A DNA stretch of 64,000 bases from Arcobacter iocasae (GCF_042214795.1 NZ_CP090177.1:1736001-1800000), one strand, 5' to 3'. Positions 16,947-26,278 are shown, counted from the stretch's first letter. The notes: generated by a model from the letters alone, not told the origin. A program made the numbers and translations.

Positions 16947-18437
16947 TTAGATAGTTCTCCACTTAGCAGGCCCCGTAGTGTGAATAGAAACACCTTCAGT
17001 ATCAACAGCTACAGTAACAGGCATGTCTTTAACCTCAAACTCATATATAGCTTCCATACCAAGTTCTTCAAAGGCTAAGACTTTTGCTGATTTAATTGAT
17101 TGTGATATTAAATAAGCAGCTCCACCAGTAGCAATTAAGTACATTGATTTATACTCTTTGATTAAATCAATTGTTGGTTGTTTTCTCTCAGCTTTTCCAA
17201 TCATTCCCATGATTCCTATTTCCATCATATCTTTTGTAAATTTATCCATTCTTGTAGATGTTGTTGGTCCCGCAGGTCCTACTGCTTCATCTCTTACAGG
17301 ATCAACTGGTCCAACATAATAAATAAATCTATCTTCTAATTTAACTCCATTAGGAAGATCTTTACCTGCATTTTTATATTCAACTATTTTTTTATGTGCT
17401 GCATCTCTAGCTGTTAAGATTTTTCCAGATAATAAAAGTGTATCTCCTGATTTAAATTGAGATAAATTCTCTTTTGTTAAATCTTCTATATTTACTCTTT
17501 TAATAGTATCCATTGGTAATTCAATATCTGGCCATAAATCTAAATCTGGTTTATTAAATACTGCTGGTCCATCACCTTTTAGTTTAAAGTGAATATGTCT
17601 TGTTGCTGCACAGTTTGGAATCATAGCAACAGGAAGTGATGCTGCATGACATGGATAATCTAATATCTTAACATCAAGTACAGTTGTTATTCCACCAAGA
17701 CCTTGAGCTCCAATTCCTACTTTATTAATATCTTCATATAATTTAAGTCTTAACTCTTCTAGTGCATTTTGAGGACCTCTTGCTTTAAGTTCATGTATAT
17801 CAACATGACTCATTAAAGACTCTTTTGCTAAAAGCATAGCTTTCTCAGGATTTCCACCAATACCAATTCCTAATATTCCAGGAGGACACCATCCAGCTCC
17901 CATATTTCTAACATTTTCCATAACCCAATCATAAATACTATCACTTGGATTTAATACAGCAAATTTAGATTTATTTTCACTTCCTCCACCTTTTGCTGCA
18001 ACTGTAATATCTATCTCATCTGAATTATCTACACTTACATGAATAACAGCTGGTGTATTGTTTTTTGTATTTACTCTTTTTCCAGCAGGATCTGATACTA
18101 CTGAATATCTTAAAGTATTGTCAGGATCTGTATATCCTTTTGCAACACCTTCATTTAATAAATCAACTAACTCTTTTTTAATGTCTAAGTTAGCTTTTAA
18201 TCCAACTTTTACAAAGATATTAACGCTTCCTGTATCTTGACATAAAGGTCTATGACCCATTGCACACATTTTTGAATTTATTAATATTTGTCCTATTGCA
18301 TTTTTTGCAGCTTCACCTTTTTCTACATTATAAGCTTCTACCATTCCTTTTACAAAATCTTCTGGATGATAAAACGATATGTACTGACATGCGTCTGCTA
18401 TACTATCTATTATATCTTGTTCGGTTATTTTTTTCAT
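16947..18437 (-). CDS. fumA: Class I (iron-sulfur) fumarate hydratase, fused alpha and beta parts
   Basis: The 496-residue protein interconverts fumarate and malate. It joins the two halves of class I hydro-lyases. Cysteine candidates for the oxygen-sensitive [4Fe-4S] cluster sit in LCQDTGS, GAGWCPPGILGIG and IPNCAATRHIHF; the C-terminal half has VGPAGPTTSTRMDKF. An excellent AAGGAGGACATT ribosome site lies before the ATG, 10 nt after the frdB copy 2 stop, so it is cotranscribed with frdCAB copy 2. It is unrelated to class II FumC. It links malate to fumarate for the reductases on both sides. Confidence 0.93.
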   Translation of the reverse strand: MKKITEQDIIDSIADACQYISFYHPEDFVKGMVEAYNVEKGEAAKNAIGQILINSKMCAMGHRPLCQDTGSVNIFVKVGLKANLDIKKELVDLLNEGVAKGYTDPDNTLRYSVVSDPAGKRVNTKNNTPAVIHVSVDNSDEIDITVAAKGGGSENKSKFAVLNPSDSIYDWVMENVRNMGAGWCPPGILGIGIGGNPEKAMLLAKESLMSHVDIHELKARGPQNALEELRLKLYEDINKVGIGAQGLGGITTVLDVKILDYPCHAASLPVAMIPNCAATRHIHFKLKGDGPAVFNKPDLDLWPDIELPMDTIKRVNIEDLTKENLSQFKSGDTLLLSGKILTARDAAHKKIVEYKNAGKDLPNGVKLEDRFIYYVGPVDPVRDEAVGPAGPTTSTRMDKFTKDMMEIGIMGMIGKAERKQPTIDLIKEYKSMYLIATGGAAYLISQSIKSAKVLAFEELGMEAIYEFEVKDMPVTVAVDTEGVSIHTTGPAKWRTI

Positions 18438-18447
18438 AATGTCCTCC

Positions 18448-19173
18448 TTAAGAACCTTTAACAGTAGCTAATTTTCTTCTCATATAAGCGATTTTAGTTT
18501 GAAGAGGTAAGTGTTTAGGACAAGTATCTTCACAACCAAGAAGAGTCATACAACCAAAGATACCATTATCATCACCAACTAATTCATAATAATCTTCAAT
18601 TGTTCTCTCATCATGTGGATCACATTCAAATCTAGCAATTCTATTTAATCCAACAGCACCTACGAAATCTTCTTTAATAAGTTTTGTACCACAACCAGCA
18701 ACACAACATCCACATTCAATACATCTATCTAATTCAAATACAGCATCAGCAACTTCAGGCTCAATAGGCATTTCAATATTTGCAATATCTACTTCATGAG
18801 AAGAGTGAACCCAAGATTCAACTCTTTTACTCATCTCATCCATCCAAACACCAGTATTTACAGATAAATCTTTGATAAGATTAAATGTAGGAAGAGGAAG
18901 TAAAATAATCTCTTTTGGTAAATCTTTTGTTAAAGTTCTACAAGCAAGTTTTGGTCTTCCATTTATCATCATCGCACAAGAACCACAAATCCCAGCTCGA
19001 CATACAAAGTCAAAGCTCAATCCCGCATCTTGACTCTCTCTAATTTGAGTAAGAGCAATATAAATTGTCATACTAGGAGCTTCTTGAATTTTAAACTCTT
19101 CAAAGTAAGCTCTAACATTTTTTTCATCTTGTGGATCATATCTAAGTATTTTAAAAGTTAATTCTCTAGACAT
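18448..19173 (-). CDS. frdB: Fumarate reductase iron-sulfur subunit (copy 2)
   Basis: The 241-residue protein is identical to copy 1 over 239 residues and carries the same three cysteine clusters. The repeat ends inside the final codons: a synonymous change in the last Val codon and two extra residues (Gly-Ser) follow here. It overlaps frdA by one base and lies 10 nt before the fumarase gene, in the transcript frdC-frdA-frdB-fumA. Confidence 0.95.
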   Translation of the reverse strand: MSRELTFKILRYDPQDEKNVRAYFEEFKIQEAPSMTIYIALTQIRESQDAGLSFDFVCRAGICGSCAMMINGRPKLACRTLTKDLPKEIILLPLPTFNLIKDLSVNTGVWMDEMSKRVESWVHSSHEVDIANIEMPIEPEVADAVFELDRCIECGCCVAGCGTKLIKEDFVGAVGLNRIARFECDPHDERTIEDYYELVGDDNGIFGCMTLLGCEDTCPKHLPLQTKIAYMRRKLATVKGS

Positions 19174-21155
19174 TACAAATCTCCTAATCTAATATTTTTT
19201 CTTTTATATTCATCTTGAAGTGGAAATGGCATAAGCTTATCTTGGATTTCATATCTATCTTTACCCTCTAATTCCATTTTTTCCACCATCTCATCAACTT
19301 GCGCTTGTCTTTGAGCACTAATAGGATTTTCAATTAAATTACCTTTTGCTCCATACCCTCTAAATCCAGGAGGTATTTCCATTTTCATAATATCTAATGG
19401 TTCATACTCAACTGTTGGCATAGTATCTCCTTCATTCCATGAAGTAAGAGTTCTTTTTAACCAGTTCGCATCATCTCTTTTTGGATAATCTTCTCTTGTA
19501 TGAGCACCTCTAGATTCAGTTCTATCAAGTGCACCTTTTGCAACACAAAGAGCTACTTTTAACATCATTGGAACTCTATATGCTTCTTCAAGTTCTGGAT
19601 TTGCAGTAAGTTGTTTATTTCTTACAGCTACATTTTTAGATTTGATATATAACTCTTCAAGCTCTTTTACTGCTTTTCCTAAACCATCACCATCTCTAAA
19701 AATTCCAACATAATCTTGCATAATTTTTTTCATTCTATTTTTGATTTTAAATACATCATCTCCACTATCTTTAGAAACTAAGTTTTTCATATAAGCTTCT
19801 TTTTCATGGACAAATTTTTCAATAACATCTGTTTGGATATCTATTTGAGTCTCTATACAATAATCTGCAAAATAATTTCCAACAATCATACCAGCAACAA
19901 CTGTTTCAGAAACAGAATTTCCTCCAAGTCTATTAAATCCATGCATATCCCAACAAGCAGCTTCTCCACAAGAAAATAGCCCTTGTAATGTTTGTGATTC
20001 TCCTGTTGGTTTTGTTCTAATACCACCCATAGAGTAATGTTGCATAGGGTGAACTGGTGCCCAACCTTTTTGACCTTCATCAGCTGGATCTATTCCTGCA
20101 AATGATTCACAAATCTCTTGTACATCTCTTAGATTTTTTTCAATATGTTCTCTACCTAAAATTGAAATATCTAACCAAAGGTGAGTTCCATAAACTGAAT
20201 CAATACCTTTTCCTTTTCTCATATGTTCCATCATTCTTCTTGATACAACATCTCTTGAAGCTAGATCTTTTTTTTCAGGTTCATAATCTGGCATAAATCT
20301 ATGTCCATCAACATCCCTTAGAACACCACCATCACCACGACAACCTTCAGTTAATAAAATCCCTGATGGGAAAAGTGGAGTAGGGTGAAACTGTACAGCT
20401 TCCATATTTCCAAGTTTTGCAATACCTGTTTCTAAAGCAATAGCAGTACCTATTCCTTCACAAATAACAGCATTAGTTGTGATTTCATAAATTCTTCCAT
20501 ATCCACCAGTTGCTATTAAAGTACCTTTTGAAACATAAGCTACAATATCACCAGTAATTAAATCTCTAACAATAGCACCATAACATTTGTTATTGTGGTG
20601 AATTAATCCAATTGCTTCTTTTCTATCTTCAATATTTACATTTAATTTTAATGACTCATTGGCAACGGCAAAGAGCATAGTATGACCTGTTGCATCAGAG
20701 GTATAACAGGTTCTCCATTTTTTTGTACCACCAAAGTCTCTTGAGTTGATTAAACCATGTTTTTCATCTTCTTCAAAAATATTAGTTCTTTTTGTATTGA
20801 TAACTGCTTCATGGTTTCCTTTTTTGATTCTAGACCAAGGAACACCCCAAGCTGCAAGTTCACGAATTGCTTTTGGAGCAGTTGTAACAAACATTCTTGC
20901 TACTTCTTGATCACATCCCCAATCGCTTCCTTTTACTGTATCACTAAAGTGTACATCTTCATTATCACCTTCACTCATTTTTGCATTACCAAGACTAGCT
21001 TGCATACCACCTTGAGCTGCTGCACTATGAGATCTTTTAACTGGAACTAAACTTAAAACTGTTGTACTTAAACCTTTTTGCGCAGCTGCAACTGCTGAAC
21101 GAAGTCCTGCAAGACCTCCACCAATTACTAACGCATCACAATATTTAATTTTCAT
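19173..21155 (-). CDS. frdA: Fumarate reductase flavoprotein subunit (copy 2)
   Basis: The 660-residue protein is identical to that at 13984-15966, with the same His43 flavin link, His257 and Arg301. It lies 10 nt after frdC copy 2 and overlaps frdB copy 2 by one base. As the protein is the same, any division of labour between the copies must come from expression, not catalysis. Confidence 0.95.
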   Translation of the reverse strand: MKIKYCDALVIGGGLAGLRSAVAAAQKGLSTTVLSLVPVKRSHSAAAQGGMQASLGNAKMSEGDNEDVHFSDTVKGSDWGCDQEVARMFVTTAPKAIRELAAWGVPWSRIKKGNHEAVINTKRTNIFEEDEKHGLINSRDFGGTKKWRTCYTSDATGHTMLFAVANESLKLNVNIEDRKEAIGLIHHNNKCYGAIVRDLITGDIVAYVSKGTLIATGGYGRIYEITTNAVICEGIGTAIALETGIAKLGNMEAVQFHPTPLFPSGILLTEGCRGDGGVLRDVDGHRFMPDYEPEKKDLASRDVVSRRMMEHMRKGKGIDSVYGTHLWLDISILGREHIEKNLRDVQEICESFAGIDPADEGQKGWAPVHPMQHYSMGGIRTKPTGESQTLQGLFSCGEAACWDMHGFNRLGGNSVSETVVAGMIVGNYFADYCIETQIDIQTDVIEKFVHEKEAYMKNLVSKDSGDDVFKIKNRMKKIMQDYVGIFRDGDGLGKAVKELEELYIKSKNVAVRNKQLTANPELEEAYRVPMMLKVALCVAKGALDRTESRGAHTREDYPKRDDANWLKRTLTSWNEGDTMPTVEYEPLDIMKMEIPPGFRGYGAKGNLIENPISAQRQAQVDEMVEKMELEGKDRYEIQDKLMPFPLQDEYKRKNIRLGDL

Positions 21156-21165
21156 ATTAAAACCT

Positions 21166-21933
21166 TTATTTTTTCATTAGTTGTATAGAATCATTAGGAT
21201 TATATTTCATAGGTGCATGGTCAATTCTGTCCATACCAATTTTTATATAAGCAAATAGTGTTATTACTCCTAAAGTTAAAAAGAAAATACTTACAATTTT
21301 TTTTGCTTTCATCATTGTTTTTCTTGTCTCTTTAGGATTTTTCCCATCAAACCAACCCCATTTCATAGCCGCACGATACAATCCAATTGAACCGTGAAGC
21401 TCAACACAGATTAATAAAACCATATATAAAAGCCACATATGTTGATTTACAACTCTATATGCACTTGAATATGGACCGATATTTTCAGGTTGTGTAAACA
21501 TAATATATAAGTGAATTGTTGCTATGAACATCATAATTAATCCACTTATCCATTGGAACATCCACATTGAAGTATCAGGGTGTTTCATCATTTTTGAGTG
21601 TTCTCTTATTTTTATATAAGCTTTATATGAAGTAGGAAATTTTCTTATTCCTAAAAGTGCATGGGCAACAAAGATTATTGTAATTATTCCTACAAAAATA
21701 CTTACAATAAATGGAAGTCCACCATCAAATATAAAATCTAGTTCAAACATTTTAGTTACTGTATACATTGCATTTTCACCAAAAAGTATTGTTGACACAA
21801 AAAACATATGTGCCATCATAAAAATTGCAAGTATAACACCAGATGCTGTTAATGCTTTATCAAGTTTAGCAGGCATTCTACTTTTATTGCCATCAGAATC
21901 CTGTCCTGTGTAAGCCTCTATAACTTCATTCAT
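21166..21933 (-). CDS. frdC: Fumarate reductase diheme cytochrome b subunit (copy 2, Ile34)
   Basis: The 255-residue anchor keeps the heme ligands His42, 91, 141 and 180 and Glu64 and Glu178. Residue 34, in the first membrane helix, is Ile (ATA) where copy 1 has Val (GTA), a conservative change. It heads the frdCAB-fumA transcript. Its upstream region from 21944 is unrelated to that of copy 1 and is shared with the divergent trxB. Confidence 0.94.
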   Translation of the reverse strand: MNEVIEAYTGQDSDGNKSRMPAKLDKALTASGVILAIFMMAHMFFVSTILFGENAMYTVTKMFELDFIFDGGLPFIVSIFVGIITIIFVAHALLGIRKFPTSYKAYIKIREHSKMMKHPDTSMWMFQWISGLIMMFIATIHLYIMFTQPENIGPYSSAYRVVNQHMWLLYMVLLICVELHGSIGLYRAAMKWGWFDGKNPKETRKTMMKAKKIVSIFFLTLGVITLFAYIKIGMDRIDHAPMKYNPNDSIQLMKK

Positions 21934-21943
21934 TTTCTCTCCT

Positions 21944-22233
21944 TAATTGAATTACTTATTCTGAAAAGGAGTTTATAGGAGGCAAATGTCATTAATATGA
22001 CTTTATTAAAAAAATGTAATATTTTTTATTCAGATATAATTAATACTTATAAAATAATAAAAAGAATTATGATTTTTTTAAAAGTGAAGATAAACTTAAC
22101 ACATAAAATTAAGTTAATTAAATTAATCTTCTACTTAATAAAAATTGAGTATTATTGTGCCTTTATAAATATATGATAATATATATCGTTTGTGTGATTT
22201 TAAAGTACTTGACTACTAAAAGGAAAAAAGAAG
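21944..22233. promoter_or_regulatory. Divergent intergenic region between frdC copy 2 and trxB
   Basis: This very AT-rich gap must hold promoters for frdCAB-fumA and for trxB. Visible items are an inverted repeat AACTTAA/TTAAGTT with a 9-nt spacer near 22092-22114, and on the plus strand two purine-rich ribosome-site-like runs (AAAAGGAG, TAGGAGG) ahead of a four-codon frame at 21986-22000. That frame overlaps a 59-codon AT-rich frame (21997-22176) that I do not accept as a gene. No copy of the aspA/frdC1 motif was found. Confidence 0.5.
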
Positions 22234-23163
22234 ATGTTAGATTTAGCGATAATCGGAGGAGGACCAGCTGGACTTACAGCAGGTTTGTATGCGACAAGAG
22301 GTGGATTAAAAAATGTTACGATGTTCGAGATGGGAATGCCAGGAGGACAAATCACAGGAAGTAGTGAAATAGAGAACTATCCTGGACAAGCAAAAATAGT
22401 AAGTGGGATGGACTTGATGGAATCATGGCCAGAACAAGCTATGAGATTTGGATTAAAACATGAGATGAATCAAGTATCAAAAGTAACAAAAACAGGTGAT
22501 GTCTTTACAGTAGAATTAAGTGATGGAACAAAACAAGAAGCAAAATCAGTATTACTAGCAACAGGATCAGTTCCAAAAAAAGGTGGGTTCAAAGGTGAGA
22601 AAGAACTTTTCGGAAGAGGAGTATCGACTTGTGCCACTTGTGATGGATTCTTTTATAAAAATAAAGAAGTAGCAGTAATAGGTGGAGGAGACTCAGCCTT
22701 AGAAGAAGCAGTTTATTTAGCAAAGATGTGTTCAAAAGTATACTTAGTTCATAGAAGAGATACATATAGAGCAGCACCAAGTACAATAGAACATATGAAA
22801 GCTTGTGAGAATATAGAAGAAGTTACAAATGTAACAGTAGAAGAAGTATACGGTGATGCATCAGGAGTACTTGGACTAAAAGTAAAAAGTAAAGAGACAG
22901 GTGATATAAGAGACTTACCAGTTCCTGGAGTATTTACATTTGTAGGAAGAGATGTATTAAGTGATAGCTTAAAACAAGAAGATGGAAGTTACCTTTGTGA
23001 AGTAAATGAAGCAACAGAAGTAGTGGTAGATTTAAAGATGAGAACAAATGTACCAGGACTATATGCAGCAGGTGATGTAAGAATAGATGCAGCGAAACAA
23101 GTAGTATGTGCAGCTGGCGATGGTGCTACTGCTGCTGTTAATATTATTGAATATTTAGGATAA
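22234..23163 (+). CDS. trxB: Thioredoxin reductase
   Basis: The 309-residue cytoplasmic FAD enzyme passes electrons from NADPH to thioredoxin. The FAD site IGGGPAGLTAG (residues 7-17), the redox pair Cys133-Ala-Thr-Cys136, the NADPH fold VIGGGDSALEEA and the C-terminal GLYAAGDVR are all present, and the length is normal. It begins a plus-strand run with dapB 6 nt downstream. An AAAAGGAAAAAAG run precedes the ATG. Confidence 0.96.
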   Translation: MLDLAIIGGGPAGLTAGLYATRGGLKNVTMFEMGMPGGQITGSSEIENYPGQAKIVSGMDLMESWPEQAMRFGLKHEMNQVSKVTKTGDVFTVELSDGTKQEAKSVLLATGSVPKKGGFKGEKELFGRGVSTCATCDGFFYKNKEVAVIGGGDSALEEAVYLAKMCSKVYLVHRRDTYRAAPSTIEHMKACENIEEVTNVTVEEVYGDASGVLGLKVKSKETGDIRDLPVPGVFTFVGRDVLSDSLKQEDGSYLCEVNEATEVVVDLKMRTNVPGLYAAGDVRIDAAKQVVCAAGDGATAAVNIIEYLG

Positions 23164-23169
23164 ACAAAT

Positions 23170-23943
23170 ATGATAAATGTAGGTATACTAGGTAGTACAG
23201 GTAGAGTTGGGTCACTTTTAATAGATGATTTACAAAATGATGAGCAAGTGAAATTAAGCGCTTGTCATGTTTCTAATAAATTAAATAAAACTGTTCCCCA
23301 AGGTACAGTTGTAACAAATGATATAAATACACTTTTAGAAAGTTCTGATGTTGTTATAGATTTCTCAGTACCAGCTGCAACAGAGCTTCTTCTTACTGAA
23401 GTTATTGAAGGAAAGAATAAAAAGCCCTTAGTAATTGCAACTACTGGATTCTCTAAGCATCAACAAAATTTACTTATAGAAGCTAGTAAATTAGTACCTA
23501 TTTTATATGCAACTAATATGAGTTTGGGAGTTGCAGTTTTAAATAAACTTGTTACTCTTGCTTCTAAAACATTAAAAGATTTTGATATAGAAATTGTAGA
23601 ACAACATCATCGAAATAAAGTTGACTCTCCTTCAGGTACAGCTTTAACACTTGCAGAACATGCAGCAAGCGCAAGGGATTTAAATCTTGATGATGTAAGA
23701 GTTTCAGGAAGAGATGGTATTATTGGTGCAAGATCTAAAGATGAAATTGCAGTTATGAGTTTAAGAGGTGGAGATATTGTTGGGCGCCACACTGTTGGCT
23801 TATACAATGATGGTGAATTTATTGAATTAAATCATACAGCAACTTCTAGAAATACTTTTTCAAAGGGTGCTATAAAAGCTGCTAAATGGATTGTAAATAA
23901 AGAAGCTGGTTTATACTCAATAAATGATTGTTTAGGTCTATAA
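23170..23943 (+). CDS. dapB: 4-hydroxy-tetrahydrodipicolinate reductase
   Basis: The 257-residue enzyme of the lysine/diaminopimelate pathway reduces 4-hydroxy-tetrahydrodipicolinate with NAD(P)H. The nucleotide-binding GILGSTGRVG at the N-terminus, the ATTGFS segment and the catalytic EQHHRNKVDSPSGTA motif are intact. It lies 6 nt after trxB and 9 nt before purF, so these unrelated functions probably share a transcript. Confidence 0.96.
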   Translation: MINVGILGSTGRVGSLLIDDLQNDEQVKLSACHVSNKLNKTVPQGTVVTNDINTLLESSDVVIDFSVPAATELLLTEVIEGKNKKPLVIATTGFSKHQQNLLIEASKLVPILYATNMSLGVAVLNKLVTLASKTLKDFDIEIVEQHHRNKVDSPSGTALTLAEHAASARDLNLDDVRVSGRDGIIGARSKDEIAVMSLRGGDIVGRHTVGLYNDGEFIELNHTATSRNTFSKGAIKAAKWIVNKEAGLYSINDCLGL

Positions 23944-23952
23944 GGAAATAAT

Positions 23953-25302
23953 ATGTGCGCAATAGTTGGAATTTTTGGTAATGAAAAAGCTTCTAGGTTG
24001 GCCTCTTTGGCTCTGTTTTCTATGCAACATAGAGGACAAGAAGCAACGGGAATATCTTCATCAAGTGATGGTAAAATTTATACTATTAAAAATAGAGGAC
24101 TAGTTTCTGAAGTTTTTGATAATAATGCTTTAGAGTATCTAAAAGGTAACATGGCAATAGGTCATAATAGATATTCAACTGCAGGTGGGGACTCTATTTT
24201 AGATGCTCAACCAGTATTTGCAAAATATAAATTAGGTGAAATATCGATAGTGCATAATGGAAATTTGATTAATAAAAAAGCTGTAAGACAAGACTTAATC
24301 GATAATGGTGCTATTTTTCAAACGGGAATGGATACTGAAAATTTAATTCATTTAATTGCAAAGAATTCAAAAGATAGATTAAGAGATAGAATAAAAGAGG
24401 CTTTAGATAAGACTATTGGAGCATATTGTTTTATAATTCAATCACGGTCTAAACAGTTTGTTATTAGAGATAGATATGGAATTAGACCATTATCAATTGG
24501 AAAATTAAAATCTGGTGGATATATAGTTGCTAGTGAAACTTGTGCTTTTGACTTAGTTGATGCAGAGTTTATAAGAGATGTAAGACCAGGTGAAATGCTT
24601 ATTTTTAGTGAAAAAGTAGAAGAGCCAGAATCAATTCAACTATATGAGCCAGAATATAGACCTTGTGCTTTTGAATATGTATATTTTGCAAGACCAGATT
24701 CAGTAATTGATGGTAAAAGTGTATATAGAGCAAGAGAAGATATGGGAAAAACTTTAGCTATTAATGATAGAGGAAATAATATCAAAATAGATATGGTTAT
24801 TCCAGTTCCAGATTCAGGTGTTCCTGCAGCCCTTGGTTATGCAGCAGAAAGTGGAATTCCTTTTGAACTTGGGATTATTCGAAATCATTATGTTGGAAGA
24901 ACATTTATTGAACCAACACAAGAAATGAGAGATTTAAAAGTTAAAATGAAATTATCTCCTATGAAGTCACTAATTGCAGGAAAATCTCTACTTGTAATTG
25001 ATGATTCTATTGTAAGAGGAACTACATCTAGAAGAATTGTAAAAATTCTAAAAGAAGCTGGAGCTAAAGAGGTTCACTTTAGAGTTGCAAGTCCAGAGAT
25101 CAAATTCCCTTGTTATTATGGAATTGATACGCCTACAAAAGAAGAGTTAATCTCACATCGTATGAATAAAGAAGAGATTAGAGAACATATCCAAGCTGAT
25201 ACTTTAGAATATCTTTCAATAGAAGATTTAAAGAACTCTATTGGAAATGATAGAAATTATGCCTTAGAAAGTTTTGATGGTGACTATTTCGTTACAAAAT
25301 AA
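23953..25302 (+). CDS. purF: Amidophosphoribosyltransferase
   Basis: The 449-residue enzyme makes 5-phosphoribosylamine from PRPP and glutamine, the first step of purine synthesis. Removal of Met1 exposes the nucleophile Cys2 (MCAIVGIFG) of the Ntn glutaminase domain; HNRYSTAG and HNGNL line that site. The phosphoribosyltransferase domain has the PRPP loop VIDDSIVRGTT. A TAAGGAAATA ribosome site precedes the ATG. Its last codons overlap the next gene. Confidence 0.96.
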   Translation: MCAIVGIFGNEKASRLASLALFSMQHRGQEATGISSSSDGKIYTIKNRGLVSEVFDNNALEYLKGNMAIGHNRYSTAGGDSILDAQPVFAKYKLGEISIVHNGNLINKKAVRQDLIDNGAIFQTGMDTENLIHLIAKNSKDRLRDRIKEALDKTIGAYCFIIQSRSKQFVIRDRYGIRPLSIGKLKSGGYIVASETCAFDLVDAEFIRDVRPGEMLIFSEKVEEPESIQLYEPEYRPCAFEYVYFARPDSVIDGKSVYRAREDMGKTLAINDRGNNIKIDMVIPVPDSGVPAALGYAAESGIPFELGIIRNHYVGRTFIEPTQEMRDLKVKMKLSPMKSLIAGKSLLVIDDSIVRGTTSRRIVKILKEAGAKEVHFRVASPEIKFPCYYGIDTPTKEELISHRMNKEEIREHIQADTLEYLSIEDLKNSIGNDRNYALESFDGDYFVTK

Positions 25303-26278
25303 AAAAATAAAACAAAAAAAATCTTTAGAAGAGCTACTTACTATTGGAAAGTATTTCCGTAGTAAGTTTGGTGAGACTATTTATAAAGTTCCAATCTCAA
25401 TATCTGGATTTACTTGTCCAAATATTGATGGAACTGTAGCAAAAGGTGGTTGTAGTTTTTGTGAAAATGACTCTTTTTCTCCCAACTTACAAGAAAAAAA
25501 AGCCAAATTTAAACTGCATCCTTCAAATCCTTCAAATCCCTATTTAGATCGACAATTAAAACAACTAGAAATGCAATTTAATGCCACAAAAGAAAGACTT
25601 GGTAATAAATTTGGTACAAAAAAATTTATAGTTTATTTTCAATCTTTTACAAATACTTATGCCCCCTTTGAAACACTGAAAGCTCTTTATACAAAAGCTT
25701 TGTCCTTTGAAAATGTAATTGGTCTTAGTATTGGTACAAGAACTGATTGTGTTACTGATGAAATATTAGATTATTTAGCTGATTTATCAAAAGAAAAAGA
25801 GATTTGGATAGAGTATGGTATACAATCTTTTTATGATGAAACTTTAGAAAAAATAAATAGAGGTGATACATCTTTAAATATCAAAAAGTGGATTACAAAA
25901 TCAAAAGAAAAAGGCTTGAATGTTTGTGGGCATTTGATTTATGGTTTGCCAAATGAAAACCAAGAGATGATGTTAGATACTCTAAAACAAACAATTGAAT
26001 TAAATATTGATTCAATAAAATTTCATCCTTTATATGTAGTTAAAAATACACTTTTGACAAATGAGTATAAAAAGGGAAGATTTACCCCAATAAGCGAAGA
26101 GTTATATATAGATACGGTTGTAAAATCTATTAAAATGCTTCCTAAAAATATCTCTATTCAAAGAATAACAGCTGGAATTTCTGATAATAGTTTGTTAGCT
26201 CCATTATGGTGCAAAGATAAACACGCACAAATACAAAAGATAAAAAAGGCTTTAGTAAAAGAGGGATTGAGGTATTAA
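25277..26278 (+). CDS. Radical SAM protein, YhcC/TIGR01212 type
   Basis: About 333 residues. The N-terminal region GFTCPNIDGT with two further cysteines in GGCSFCEN gives the C-x11-C-x2-C spacing of YhcC-type radical SAM proteins; YFQSFTNTYAP, LSIGTRTDC, WIEYGIQS and HLIYGLPNE are further typical segments. The substrate is not known to me. The start is placed at ATG 25277, inside the end of purF; a TTG one codon earlier is possible. A strong convergent terminator follows. Confidence 0.85.
   Translation: MVTISLQNKKIKQKKSLEELLTIGKYFRSKFGETIYKVPISISGFTCPNIDGTVAKGGCSFCENDSFSPNLQEKKAKFKLHPSNPSNPYLDRQLKQLEMQFNATKERLGNKFGTKKFIVYFQSFTNTYAPFETLKALYTKALSFENVIGLSIGTRTDCVTDEILDYLADLSKEKEIWIEYGIQSFYDETLEKINRGDTSLNIKKWITKSKEKGLNVCGHLIYGLPNENQEMMLDTLKQTIELNIDSIKFHPLYVVKNTLLTNEYKKGRFTPISEELYIDTVVKSIKMLPKNISIQRITAGISDNSLLAPLWCKDKHAQIQKIKKALVKEGLRY

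Larger units (their letters stand above)
18461..21943. repeat. frdCAB direct repeat, copy 2 (3,483 bp)
   Basis: This is the second copy of the segment at 13272-16754, in the same orientation, with fumA and the copy 1 promoter (1,706 bp) between them. One mismatch was found by eye, at 21834. Unequal crossing-over between the copies would remove or duplicate a 5,189-bp unit including fumA. Confidence 0.95.

Noticed and set aside
13272..21943. Duplication caused by an insertion sequence or composite transposon
   Set aside because: No transposase gene, terminal inverted repeats or target-site duplication is visible at the four borders.
21997..22176. 59-codon plus-strand frame between frdC2 and trxB
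   Set aside because: Low-complexity Lys/Ile-rich translation in very AT-rich DNA; listed as an observation but not as a gene.
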